Assembly (NCBI GenBank): GCA_023664705.1
Contig: JAMPFE010000057.1
Span: forward strand, 1-12,127
Direction of reading: 5' to 3'
DNA from: Lachnospiraceae bacterium
GTDB lineage: Bacteria > Bacillota > Clostridia > Oscillospirales > Ruminococcaceae
Length of the DNA: 12,127 nucleotides
Each line of letters begins with the position of its first letter. Positions within the stretch are counted from its first letter, which is position 1. The translations under genes were made by a program, and so were the position numbers. This document shows positions 1-6,735 of the stretch, piece by piece. Below the pieces are notes generated by a model. It saw only the letters and a list, made by a program, of their open reading frames with translations, was not told where the DNA came from and made no database searches.

Positions 1-34
1 AAAAAAGCGCGAACCGAAAATCAGCTTGCGCTTT
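1..34 (-). terminator. Rho-independent terminator of the XRE regulator
   Basis: Seen: a 7-bp perfect stem (positions 4-10 with 28-34, AAAGCGC/GCGCTTT) followed on the minus strand by a run of T formed by the A-run at the window start. It lies 14 bases past the regulator stop codon, where a terminator for that gene is expected. The loop is long (17 nt), so the hairpin is only moderately strong. Confidence 0.6.
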
Positions 35-48
35 AAAGGCAATGTTTT

Positions 49-612
49 TTAGAGCGGTATTGAGGAACATTGCAGTTCTATCTCGATCTTCTCTATGATG
101 TCGCGGAGTTCTTCGAGAGCGGCGGTGTCTGCCTTGCTGCTCGAACCGGAATATTTCTTGAACATCTTCCCATAGTTATGATACTGCTTTTCCCATTTCA
201 AAAAATCCAAGAGCAACGGCTCATCGTGGTTAAATTGAATTTTGCTCTGAACGTCCGTTGCGAACAATTTTGAGATGAGCGGACTGAACTCGAACACGAC
301 CGTGCGAGGAATTAACGCTGAGTTTTTGTCGCGCCTGCCGTTCACCACCAGAACATTACTCTTACATAATGCAATAAGCAAGCCCATCAAATCGCCTCGA
401 GTTTCCAACTTGAAGCTGCCATCATCGACAAAGATCATGCGGCTGACATTAAGAGCCGCTGTGATTTTTTCCAGCTGCTCCGGTTGAGGGATCATCTTGT
501 CTTTCTCGTATTTCGCGATTGAAACTTGATGTATTCCCGTAAGTTCCGCCAACTCCGTTTGAGTTACGCCTTTTTGCTTTCGTAAATATTTTATCTTCTC
601 GCCGATTGTCAT
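49..612 (-). CDS. XRE-family HTH transcriptional regulator (187 aa), probable element repressor
   Basis: Residues about 4-58 form a typical XRE/Cro-C1 helix-turn-helix: the start MTIGEKIKYLRKQKGVTQ, then ELAELTGIHQVSIAKYEKD as the recognition part. The remaining 130 residues match no domain I recognise. They end in a charged helical stretch (about 160-180) and probably serve oligomerisation or signal sensing. No ImmA-type HExxH motif is seen in or next to it. The start is well supported: AGGAGG lies 8 bases upstream on the minus strand. The gene points away from the integrase at 999, and the DNA between holds four inverted repeats that are its likely operators. By analogy with phage and ICE repressors it would hold the left element quiescent. 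The family is secure; the operator assignment is inference. Confidence 0.88.
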   Translation of the reverse strand: MTIGEKIKYLRKQKGVTQTELAELTGIHQVSIAKYEKDKMIPQPEQLEKITAALNVSRMIFVDDGSFKLETRGDLMGLLIALCKSNVLVVNGRRDKNSALIPRTVVFEFSPLISKLFATDVQSKIQFNHDEPLLLDFLKWEKQYHNYGKMFKKYSGSSSKADTAALEELRDIIEKIEIELQCSSIPL

Positions 613-644
613 AATTTTTCCTCCTTTATAGCGTCCTCGTTAAC

Positions 645-671
645 ATTATAACACAAGGCTCGAAAAGTCAA
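645..671 (-). promoter_or_regulatory. Probable promoter of the XRE regulator
   Basis: On the minus strand a TTGACT -35 (666-671) and a perfect TATAAT -10 (645-650) are separated by 15 bp, shorter than ideal. The start codon is 33 bases downstream of the -10. A single TATAGC half-site (627-632) lies between promoter and gene and may allow weak autoregulation. Confidence 0.55.
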
Positions 672-702
672 GAAAATTTTTAAAAAAAATTTCAAAAACC
701 AC

Positions 703-731
703 TTGACAAATTATAGCGAACGTGCTATAAT
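703..731 (+). promoter_or_regulatory. Consensus plus-strand promoter under the first operator
   Basis: TTGACA (703-708), 17 bp, TATAAT (726-731): a perfect sigma-A promoter. Inverted repeat 712-729 covers its spacer and most of the -10, so a bound repressor would block it. It fires towards the integrase, about 260 bases downstream, with no convincing ORF between. It may add to integrase transcription or make a leader RNA. Confidence 0.75.
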
Positions 732-755
732 AAAAAATATAGCCCGAGCGCTATA
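712..755. promoter_or_regulatory. Operator pair 1-2: TATAGC-N6-GCTATA
   Basis: Two perfect 18-bp inverted repeats with the same half-sites: 712-729 (spacer GAACGT) and 738-755 (spacer CCGAGC). Their starts are 26 bp apart, about two and a half helical turns. The first overlaps the promoter at 703-731 and the second covers its likely transcription start. The symmetry and recurrence fit a dimeric HTH repressor, most simply the one encoded at 49-612. Confidence 0.75.
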
Positions 756-815
756 CTCGATACATATTTCAACAGCGAGCTTTTTAGTACATTTTCGCAA
801 AGAACTGTATATTCT

Positions 816-856
816 TATAGTGATTATGCTATAACCGATATAGCTATCGAGCTATA
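816..856. promoter_or_regulatory. Operator pair 3-4: TATAGY-N6-GCTATA
   Basis: Two more copies of the same inverted repeat: 816-833 with one mismatch (TATAGT left half) and 839-856 perfect. Their starts are 23 bp apart. A TATAAT at 862-867 follows the fourth copy, which would cover the spacer of any promoter using it. With the first pair this makes four sites within 145 bp. Confidence 0.7.
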
Positions 857-910
857 CTTATTATAATTATGTTTAGGAATAAAAAATTTTGACAAACCCC
901 GAAAAAGTGC

Positions 911-939
911 TTGACTTTAAAGCAAGAAAGTTGTATAAT
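911..939 (+). promoter_or_regulatory. Integrase 1 promoter
   Basis: TTGACT (911-916), 17 bp, TATAAT (934-939), about 60 bases before the integrase start. The -10 is followed by TATAGGTGTACAGGGG, closely similar to the bases after the -10 of the second integrase promoter. Confidence 0.75.
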
Positions 940-998
940 ATAGGTGTACAGGGGTATGTCATAAATTTACGCATCGAGATCGAAAGGAGAGATGTACT

Positions 999-2180
999 AT
1001 GGCAACCATTAGAAAAAGAGGGAACGCATACCAAATTCGGGTTTCCGTGGGCTACGACACCAAGGGCAATCACAAGGAACAGGCAATGACGTGGAAGCCG
1101 CCCGAAGGCTTGACCGAGCGCCAAATTCAGAAAGAACTCAACAAGGCGGCGGTGATGTTCGAGAATGCTTGTATGCACGGCTTCAAAAGCACGGCGATCA
1201 AGTTTGAGGAACTCGCCGAGGAGTGGTTTTCCGAGTACGCCGCTTTGAATTTGCGGCACTCAACATTTGAGGAAATGCGCAAGCTCACCAAAAGGGTCTA
1301 TCCCGCATTGGGGCATCTTCGGATCGATAAGATTACGGCTCGGCAGATTCAGGCGTTCCTCAATTCAATGGCGAAAGATGGGGCGAATATGCTCACGGGA
1401 AAACCGCTCTCGCCGAAAACGATCCATCACCATTTGGAGCTTATATCGGGCGTTTTTAATTACGCTTTGAAAATGGAGCTCATTTCCGATAACCCTTGCT
1501 CCAAAGTCACAATACCGAAAGGTGAGGTCAAGGAGAAGCAAATTTACTCGCAAGAGGAAATGCGGCTGCTTCTTACCAAAATGGACGGCGAACCGCTGAA
1601 ATACAAGGCATTTTTCTACTTAATGGCGTACAGCGGCTTCCGCAGAGGAGAGATGTTAGGCTTGGAATGGAAAGACATCGATTTCGAGCACAATGTGATA
1701 AGCGTTCGGAGAACGTCGAATCAGACGGTCGGGCGCGGTATCTACACCGACACCACGAAAACAAAGCGCTCGCAGCGGACGCTCAAAATTTCGCCCTACA
1801 TAATGGAGATGCTGCGTGAACTCAAAGCCGAGCAGGACGAAGAAGCACTTAAGCTTGGCGATTACTGGACAGACACCGACCGTTTGTTCACGCAAGATAA
1901 TGGTGAACCGCAGCACCCGAACACAACTTATGAATGGCTGAAACGCTTCTGCAAGCGTGAGGAACTGCCGTTCCACGGAATCCACAGCTTCCGGCACTTC
2001 GCCGCATCCTCGATGATCTCGGCAGGGCTGGACGTTACAACCGTATCGGGCGCGTTAGGGCACACTAATTCAGGAACGACTTTAAATTGCTATTCCCATA
2101 TGTTCCAAACCGCTCAGGCTCGCGTAGCCGAGGCAATGGACGGAGCGTTCGGGTTCTTGCAAGACAAAAAGGGCGCGTAA
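999..2180 (+). CDS. Tyrosine recombinase/integrase 1 (393 aa)
   Basis: This is a phage/Tn916-type integrase that would join element attP to a chromosomal site. The N-terminus (about 2-50) looks like an AP2-like arm-binding domain; residues 65-165 are the SAM-like core-binding domain; 180-375 are catalytic. All catalytic positions are visible: R215 in SGFRRGE, a lysine near 254-256 in TKTKR, H329-x-x-R332 in HSFRH, H355 in LGH and the nucleophile Y365 in NCYSH. It therefore appears intact. AAAGGAG nine bases upstream fixes the start. The gene runs towards the tRNA fragment at 2294-2321, 113 bases past its stop, the usual place for an integrase beside its attachment site. It is controlled by its own promoter and probably by the repressor region upstream. 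Family certain; target site inferred. Confidence 0.95.
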   Translation: MATIRKRGNAYQIRVSVGYDTKGNHKEQAMTWKPPEGLTERQIQKELNKAAVMFENACMHGFKSTAIKFEELAEEWFSEYAALNLRHSTFEEMRKLTKRVYPALGHLRIDKITARQIQAFLNSMAKDGANMLTGKPLSPKTIHHHLELISGVFNYALKMELISDNPCSKVTIPKGEVKEKQIYSQEEMRLLLTKMDGEPLKYKAFFYLMAYSGFRRGEMLGLEWKDIDFEHNVISVRRTSNQTVGRGIYTDTTKTKRSQRTLKISPYIMEMLRELKAEQDEEALKLGDYWTDTDRLFTQDNGEPQHPNTTYEWLKRFCKREELPFHGIHSFRHFAASSMISAGLDVTTVSGALGHTNSGTTLNCYSHMFQTAQARVAEAMDGAFGFLQDKKGA

Positions 2181-2207
2181 TGCCCCAAAAACGAAAATTT
2201 TCCAAAC

Positions 2208-2227
2208 AGCGGACAAGTAGCGGACAA
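2208..2227 (+). repeat. Tandem AGCGGACAA repeats, possible arm-type sites
   Basis: AGCGGACAA occurs twice with an 11-bp period (2208-2216 and 2219-2227). The CGGAC core recurs at 2282-2286 and inverted at 2251-2255. Short repeats between an integrase gene and its attachment core are often arm-type sites for integrase or excisionase. That role is inferred from position only. Confidence 0.4.
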
Positions 2228-2250
2228 AATGCGAAATCGGGAAAAACGAA

Positions 2251-2286
2251 GTCCGCCGAACGCTCTTGTGAAGCCATTCGGCGGAC
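2251..2286. repeat. 10-bp perfect inverted repeat next to the att site
   Basis: GTCCGCCGAA (2251-2260) pairs perfectly with TTCGGCGGAC (2277-2286) across a 16-base loop. There is no T-tract on either side, so it is not a typical terminator. It ends 7 bases before the tRNA CCA end and could be a recombination-protein site or a folded attachment region. Confidence 0.55.
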
Positions 2287-2293
2287 ACCAAAC

Positions 2294-2321
2294 TGGTCTG
2301 AGTGACAGGATTTGAACCTGT
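2294..2321 (-). other. Attachment-site scar: 3' end of a tRNA, probably tRNA-Pro
   Basis: Read on the minus strand, these bases give a T-stem ACAGG, loop TTCAAAT, T-stem CCTGT, a seven-base acceptor strand CACTCAG, discriminator A and CCA. The lengths fit a tRNA 3' end exactly. The 5' acceptor strand (it would be CTGAGTG), D-arm and anticodon arm are not upstream, so this is a fragment and not a working gene. A C1-G72 pair with A73 is characteristic of bacterial tRNA-Pro, hence that guess. tRNA 3' ends are classic targets of tyrosine integrases, and two such genes converge on this spot. Confidence 0.7.
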
Positions 2322-2358
2322 ATAAAAAATCCCATAAGCCGCACTGCAATCGCGTTTC

Positions 2359-3426
2359 TCAGTTATTGTGTTGTATTTCGTGTTGCATTGCGGTTAAGTT
2401 ATCGTTTTGGGGATTGTGTTTGGACTCAAAATAATCGCATATTTTGTTTTCGACCTCTGCGCGTTTCTTGTCCATGGTGTGCTGATAGATGTTCTTCAAG
2501 GTGCTTTCTGTTTTCCACCCGCCACGAGCGATTATGTATTTATCGGGAATGCCCATAGCGTGAAGGATTGACGCCTGAAAATGCCTTAGATCATGAAATC
2601 TGAAATGATGAACACTGCATTTTGCCAGCACATTTTCAAAATGGTGTGTTATCATCTCGGGGTTCATTTCGACAAGTCTTCCGGAACTTACGGAAATTCT
2701 GTCCACAACAAATTGCGGAAGCTCAATGGTTCTGTAACCCGAAAATGTTTTAGGCTGCTTTGTTATCCATTCGCGGTTCTTGTTAAGCACCATTGCCTTG
2801 TTTATTGTAATAAAATTACTTTTAATATCCTCGGCTGTGAGAGGACTTATCTCACTTCTGCGAAGCGAACCAAAAGCCGCGAGCATTATAGCCTTTTCAA
2901 TCTCCGTACCCGCTACATAGTCAAGAAGAGTTTTAATTTCCTCCTCTGACGGCACATAGATTTCCGACTTTCGCTTTTGCGGAAGAGTAGTGTTCAGCTT
3001 AAATGACGGCAGATAAACCGACAAAACCGCCGATAACAAGCCGTGGATATTTCTGACGGATTTCGGCTTGTGGTCAAGAGCATATTGGTTTATGCCCTTT
3101 TGTATCATTTCCTGCGTTATTTTGTCAAGCTTGATATCGCAGTCAAAAATAAGCGGAAAATCAGTCTCGATTGTACGTATATACTCTCTGACCGTGCTGG
3201 GGCTGAGAACGTTCTCCTTGCTGTCAATATATCGTACAGCAGCCTCCTTTAAAGTAAGCTTGCAGGATTGGCTGTTAGAACCATTCATCATATATGATGA
3301 AGCAAGGAACTCCGCTTCTTTTTTGGTGGCTGCCGTAAAGCTTTTGTATTTGCGTTTGCCGTTCTCCTTTCCAACGTAAACGTTTACTCGCCAACTGCCG
3401 CTCGGAAGCCTTTTTGCGTTAGCCAT
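2359..3426 (-). CDS. Tyrosine recombinase/integrase 2 (355 aa)
   Basis: A second, clearly different integrase. Residues about 5-40 are an AP2-like arm-binding domain (GSWRVNVYVG), 56-150 the core-binding domain and 155-330 the catalytic domain. Catalytic residues are all present: R189 in GSLRRSE, K226 in KQPKT, H278-x-x-R281 in FHDLRH, W304 in GGW (tryptophan at the H/W position) and Y314 in NIYQH. The stop lies 37 bases from the tRNA fragment, which is likely its attachment site. AAAGGA precedes the start. That site sits inside a five-codon mini-ORF (3427-3444) whose TAA directly abuts the integrase ATG, so translational coupling is possible. A consensus promoter with a palindrome at the start point lies upstream. 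Family certain. Confidence 0.95.
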   Translation of the reverse strand: MANAKRLPSGSWRVNVYVGKENGKRKYKSFTAATKKEAEFLASSYMMNGSNSQSCKLTLKEAAVRYIDSKENVLSPSTVREYIRTIETDFPLIFDCDIKLDKITQEMIQKGINQYALDHKPKSVRNIHGLLSAVLSVYLPSFKLNTTLPQKRKSEIYVPSEEEIKTLLDYVAGTEIEKAIMLAAFGSLRRSEISPLTAEDIKSNFITINKAMVLNKNREWITKQPKTFSGYRTIELPQFVVDRISVSSGRLVEMNPEMITHHFENVLAKCSVHHFRFHDLRHFQASILHAMGIPDKYIIARGGWKTESTLKNIYQHTMDKKRAEVENKICDYFESKHNPQNDNLTAMQHEIQHNN

Positions 3427-3468
3427 TTAAATCATTCCTTTCATAATCGCCAGACCGACTATTAAAGG

Positions 3469-3484
3469 GTAGGGGAACCCCTAC
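3469..3484. promoter_or_regulatory. Palindrome at the integrase 2 transcription start
   Basis: GTAGGGG-AA-CCCCTAC is a perfect 7-bp inverted repeat starting 6 bases downstream of the minus-strand -10, so it covers the expected +1. It could be an operator, for instance for the small HTH protein at 3614-3853, or a hairpin at the 5' end of the integrase mRNA. Confidence 0.55.
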
Positions 3485-3490
3485 ACTTAT

Positions 3491-3519
3491 ATTATACAAT
3501 ATTCGGTTAGGCTTGTCAA
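3491..3519 (-). promoter_or_regulatory. Integrase 2 promoter
   Basis: On the minus strand: TTGACA (3514-3519), 17 bp, TATAAT (3491-3496), a perfect sigma-A promoter. The integrase can thus be transcribed separately from the HTH and ATPase genes upstream. Confidence 0.8.
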
Positions 3520-3558
3520 GTCATGGACGTACAATTTTCACGTTTTTGACTACTTTAA

Positions 3559-3586
3559 CGGAGCAGAAGATAGAGTCTCTGCTCCG
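3559..3586 (-). terminator. Possible terminator after the HTH gene
   Basis: A 9-bp perfect stem (3559-3567 with 3578-3586, CGGAGCAGA/TCTGCTCCG) with a 10-base loop lies 28 bases beyond the HTH stop and upstream of the integrase 2 promoter. The T-rich tail on the minus strand is weak, so termination efficiency is uncertain. Confidence 0.5.
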
Positions 3587-3613
3587 CCATATAGTCTCTT
3601 TCTCTATTACTTA

Positions 3614-3853
3614 TCAAGAGGATTTGAAAAAATCCTCGACCTCGGCGTTTATACCGGCGGCAATAAAATGCAAGTCCTCCAGTGTGAAATTCCGCGGATG
3701 TCTCATTTTATTATTAAGAGTACTCTGCGGAATGTTACTCCTCCTGCTGATACTTGCTACGGAGTTGGATTCTCCGCCGCGAGCCGCAAGCATTTTTATT
3801 TTCGCCACGACCCTTTTTCCCAAAAGGTCGAAGCCGGATTTATGCGTATGCAT
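3614..3853 (-). CDS. Small XRE-like HTH DNA-binding protein (79 aa)
   Basis: Residues about 28-72 read as a helix-turn-helix of the XRE/Cro type: SVASISRRSN, then IPQSTLNNKM as recognition helix, followed by FTLEDLHFIAAG as the usual support helix. The protein is little more than this domain, like a phage Cro or small element regulator. GGAAAGGTGG lies 7 bases before the start. It sits between the ATPase gene (77 bases upstream) and integrase 2 (on its own promoter) in the same orientation. It may regulate the integrase promoter, whose start point carries a palindrome, or the divergent ATPase/635-residue promoters. A directionality factor is a less likely alternative. The fold is fairly secure; the target is inferred. 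Confidence 0.82.
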   Translation of the reverse strand: MHTHKSGFDLLGKRVVAKIKMLAARGGESNSVASISRRSNIPQSTLNNKMRHPRNFTLEDLHFIAAGINAEVEDFFKSS

Positions 3854-3930
3854 AATCGTACCACCTTTCCTATATGAATTTCAAATAAACGGCGTATCGC
3901 AAACGCTCATATAATAATCCCGACATAACA

Positions 3931-6534
3931 CTATACGTTATGTACGTTGATAATAACGGGATAATCAATATGGCATTTCTGCGTAGACAGCTTTCCTGTC
4001 GCAAGAACCTGCCCTATTCCCAGTTCCTTTAACGCGTCCTTTGCTTGATCCTTTTCGTCCTTGCTCAGCCGCATTTGATTTACCACAGTATTAGCACCGG
4101 TCGGATTAAACGAAAAAATCGTGGAGAACTGACTTATCAGACTGCCGATGTTTCTTGCGTCATCGGATGTCAAAAACTGCGTTGCAGCAATACACGCAAT
4201 GCCGAATTTTCTGCCTTCCCGCAGGATTTTGGCAAACGGCGAACCTTGTGACAAGTCTATATGTTGGATTTCGTCTATTATCAAAAGGCAAGTCCCAGCT
4301 CCTTGATCTTTTACGCGCTCCTTTATATATTCAAAGAGCGCAAGGAGAATGCCGTTGACAACCTTAACCATTGCATCTTCCTGTAACCCATCCAGACTGA
4401 TCGTACAGACTTTCTGTTTGTCCATAAGTTCACCAAACTCCAATCCGGCAGAGCATTCATCGCTTGCTATGTTGTCTGCTGAAAATTCGCTTCTGTCGAA
4501 CTCGGAGTACACATTGTCAAAATCGAGTATTACGGTAGGAATTTTGCTGTCGTGTGCGCCATTTATAAGCGTTCGGAGCAATGTTGTTTTACCCATTCCC
4601 GTCCTTCCCGATATAAATGTGTGAGCGTTTTCCTCGCCGTTATCATGGACGATTGTATAGAATACACTCTTCCCATTCTTGTCAATGCCTATTTCCAGTT
4701 GGATAGCGGGCTGCTCAAAGGCGTATTCGTCCGTTTCGGGGAGAACCTCGCCAAAATGATACAGCGGCTCGCTAAGCGATAAGCAGTAAAGATTTTGCAA
4801 TCCGCCTAAAGAGGGAACGTTGACTTTCTTCTGTAACTTTCCGTCGTTCAACAAGACATCATTGTCTTTTAAAATCGAACAGAATTCTTTCGGATCATCG
4901 CAGCCGCACTCTTGTGCTAAATCACGGATTGCTTTTTTGGTAAGGCAAAGCATTCGCTTGTCAATAAATCCCAAAGCCTTGTCCTTGCTGAGCTTACATT
5001 CTTTGGCTTCACGGTTGGAAATAGGGAACGGCAGTTCGCTTGCAAGTACGAAGTGAACTCTTTCTATCATTGAACCGTTTTCCCCCTCTGCTGCGTCAAG
5101 CAGGTATTCACGCAGAACAGATAACGAACCGGATAAGTCGGTCGCCGATTGCCACTCACGTGCTATACTTTCATATAGACCCATTACCACCGCAAACATG
5201 AGTTTGTTTTTGTTCTCTAACTCGAACTCATCCTGCATATCATTGTAATGCCTTTGGATAAGCCGCGACAGCTGTTGCGGGAAAGCGCTGTCTTTAATCA
5301 CTTTTCCCTTAACTCGGCAGCAAACACCCTCTGCTCCGGAATAGTCGCGTGACAAGTAGCTGAGCACTAAAAATCTGCTGCTTGTGAATAACTTTGCGTT
5401 ATCCGTTATGAGAATAATCAGCGGCAGCGGTCGAGTTTGAGTCTTATCGGCGCACTCGCTCTCAGACAGCATTTGCAAAAGATTGCTTACCATTGACGGT
5501 GTTGTGCCCTCGGATGCATACATAACGGCAATTTGCCCCTTATGCCCTTGAAGCTTCTTTTCAAATCCCTTTTTCAGAGGGATAGCGCCTTCTTGACACG
5601 TTAGCTTCATAATTTCACGGTAAGTCGCGTCCGTATCCGTCGTTCTTAGTACAAGGCATTGTGACCCAAGAACCACTCCGTTATCGCAAAGCGGACTCCT
5701 TATCATATATGCAGCCGAAAGCAGGAGCAAGAACGCCTTTTGTTTCACAGCTTCACCGGCAAACGCTCCGTTGCAAAACTCATATGCACATTGATCCTTT
5801 TCATACGCGGACTCCAGAATATGACTGCTATCGCCATGCCGCCAACTGTTATCGATCCGATAGAAGTCGCTGTAAACCTTTTTAACAGGGATTTTCGTCT
5901 CGTTATCCTTTAGGTAACTTAACAGAAATCCCGTTTTATTATTTACAGAAAACACGATGCCATTTTCTTCCAATTCACGCTTGAAAAGTTTGGTGTCGCG
6001 AAAAGCTTCGTCGGAGATTTCAACCGACTTGTTCGAGCCGTCCGGCAGCGTTATAAGCAGCTCATGGACAGTTTTCATAAGCTCATCAACATATGTGATC
6101 TGCCCCCGAGCCTCAACAACGCCTCTGCATAACTCGGTTATTTTGGATTTGTGTTTTGATTTGCGATGAGTCCCAATCAGATGAAGCGCTCCGAAAATAT
6201 CATTCCGGAATTCCTCTTGCGTTATATCTTTGTCATTACAAATCACCAACAACATACAGCAGTACCTTGTATTTTTGATAACCGTAGTCATCTCATCCTT
6301 CTCTTCGTGCTCAACGTCGTGGGTGCTATTGATCAGAGGTGGCGGTGGGGGCGGCGGGAGCTGTTGGCGCGCGGCAGGAAAATTCTGCGGAGCAGGCTGT
6401 GGATTCTGCTGACCACACTGTACATTCCCGGCAAACATAATGCTGTCTGCGTTGATAGTAATCTGTGGAGTTCCCCCGGTCGCCGGAGACGCTGCTTCAG
6501 CCGTACCTGCTAATTCATTATAGCTATTATTCAT
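3931..6534 (-). CDS. HerA/VirB4-like P-loop ATPase with long unknown N-terminal region (867 aa)
   Basis: The C-terminal third (about 610-867) is an ATPase of the HerA/FtsK/VirB4 class: Walker A GRTGMGKT (643-650, K649), DFD at 671-673 where the family has an acidic strand end, Walker B LLIIDE (D754, E755), and REGRKFGI with ATQ at 784-786, the usual polar sensor segment. Such proteins form hexameric pumps or translocases on DNA. Residues 1-80 are low complexity, with a run of seven prolines (60-66), probably a flexible linker. Residues 80-600 match no family I know; 280-400 alternate strand and helix like a second P-loop fold lacking a proper Walker A. AAAGGAG precedes the start. No relaxase, pilus, NurA or DndB-type partner is seen next to it, which argues against conjugation or repair by context. 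The divergent neighbour at 7036 may be its partner. Confidence 0.85.
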   Translation of the reverse strand: MNNSYNELAGTAEAASPATGGTPQITINADSIMFAGNVQCGQQNPQPAPQNFPAARQQLPPPPPPPLINSTHDVEHEEKDEMTTVIKNTRYCCMLLVICNDKDITQEEFRNDIFGALHLIGTHRKSKHKSKITELCRGVVEARGQITYVDELMKTVHELLITLPDGSNKSVEISDEAFRDTKLFKRELEENGIVFSVNNKTGFLLSYLKDNETKIPVKKVYSDFYRIDNSWRHGDSSHILESAYEKDQCAYEFCNGAFAGEAVKQKAFLLLLSAAYMIRSPLCDNGVVLGSQCLVLRTTDTDATYREIMKLTCQEGAIPLKKGFEKKLQGHKGQIAVMYASEGTTPSMVSNLLQMLSESECADKTQTRPLPLIILITDNAKLFTSSRFLVLSYLSRDYSGAEGVCCRVKGKVIKDSAFPQQLSRLIQRHYNDMQDEFELENKNKLMFAVVMGLYESIAREWQSATDLSGSLSVLREYLLDAAEGENGSMIERVHFVLASELPFPISNREAKECKLSKDKALGFIDKRMLCLTKKAIRDLAQECGCDDPKEFCSILKDNDVLLNDGKLQKKVNVPSLGGLQNLYCLSLSEPLYHFGEVLPETDEYAFEQPAIQLEIGIDKNGKSVFYTIVHDNGEENAHTFISGRTGMGKTTLLRTLINGAHDSKIPTVILDFDNVYSEFDRSEFSADNIASDECSAGLEFGELMDKQKVCTISLDGLQEDAMVKVVNGILLALFEYIKERVKDQGAGTCLLIIDEIQHIDLSQGSPFAKILREGRKFGIACIAATQFLTSDDARNIGSLISQFSTIFSFNPTGANTVVNQMRLSKDEKDQAKDALKELGIGQVLATGKLSTQKCHIDYPVIINVHNV

Positions 6535-6540
6535 AGCTAT
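6520..6540 (-). promoter_or_regulatory. ATAGCTAT repeats around the ATPase start codon
   Basis: The self-complementary octamer ATAGCTAT occurs at 6520-6527 and 6533-6540, on both sides of the start codon (6532-6534). In the mRNA the copies can pair as an 8-bp stem with a 5-base loop, hiding the AUG just after the ribosome binding site. This could lower translation or respond to a factor; that is inference. Confidence 0.4.
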
Positions 6541-6549
6541 CTCCTTTCT

Positions 6550-6639
6550 TTTCCACCTTTCTCAAATTTTCACTATAAATCGTCCTCAAATCCATGGTTT
6601 TCGAGGATTTCATTGCGAAAAATTCGGAAAAGGTGGAAA
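6550..6639. repeat. Nested inverted repeats in the ATPase leader
   Basis: Outer arms TTTCCACCTTT (6550-6560) and AAAGGTGGAAA (6629-6639) are perfect 11-bp complements. Inside them lies an imperfect palindrome around CCATGG (6583-6607, arms TCCTC/GAGGA). CTCAAA-T-run motifs follow both outer arms (6561-6570 and 6640-6652). The element lies in the probable 5' untranslated region of the ATPase mRNA and may be an operator or a folded leader. Confidence 0.5.
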
Positions 6640-6726
6640 CTCAAAATTTTTTACCGATTGGACAACTTCGTCAAGGTGTCCTGTTCGGATTTATTGTTAA
6701 GTCCAGCCAGCTGAGCTTGTGAGTAT

Positions 6727-6735
6727 ATTATAGCA
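6727..6735 (-). promoter_or_regulatory. Extended -10 promoter candidate for the ATPase
   Basis: On the minus strand TGCTATAAT combines an extended -10 (TG-N) with a perfect TATAAT. The -35 at the right spacing is poor, which extended -10 promoters tolerate. It would give a leader of roughly 185 bases holding the inverted repeats at 6550-6639. Confidence 0.45.

Noticed and set aside
889..1089. Plus-strand ORF overlapping the integrase 1 start
   Set aside because: It runs across the integrase promoter and ribosome binding site in another frame; the integrase frame is clearly the coding one.
2251..2286. Terminator for integrase 1
   Set aside because: The stem is strong, but neither strand has a T-tract after it, so it is kept as an inverted repeat near the attachment site.
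2294..2370. A complete tRNA gene on the minus strand
   Set aside because: Only the T-arm, 3' acceptor strand and CCA are present. The bases where the anticodon and D arms should be do not fold as a tRNA, and no CTGAGTG 5' strand is found.
6296..6360. Proline run in the ATPase as a frameshift or coding error
   Set aside because: The frame is open on both sides and codons are varied enough; low-complexity proline linkers are common in multidomain proteins.
3931..6534. VirB4/TraG-type conjugation ATPase
   Set aside because: The motifs fit the broad class, but no relaxase, coupling-protein partner, pilus or lytic transglycosylase gene is in the window, and the long N-terminal region does not look like VirB4.
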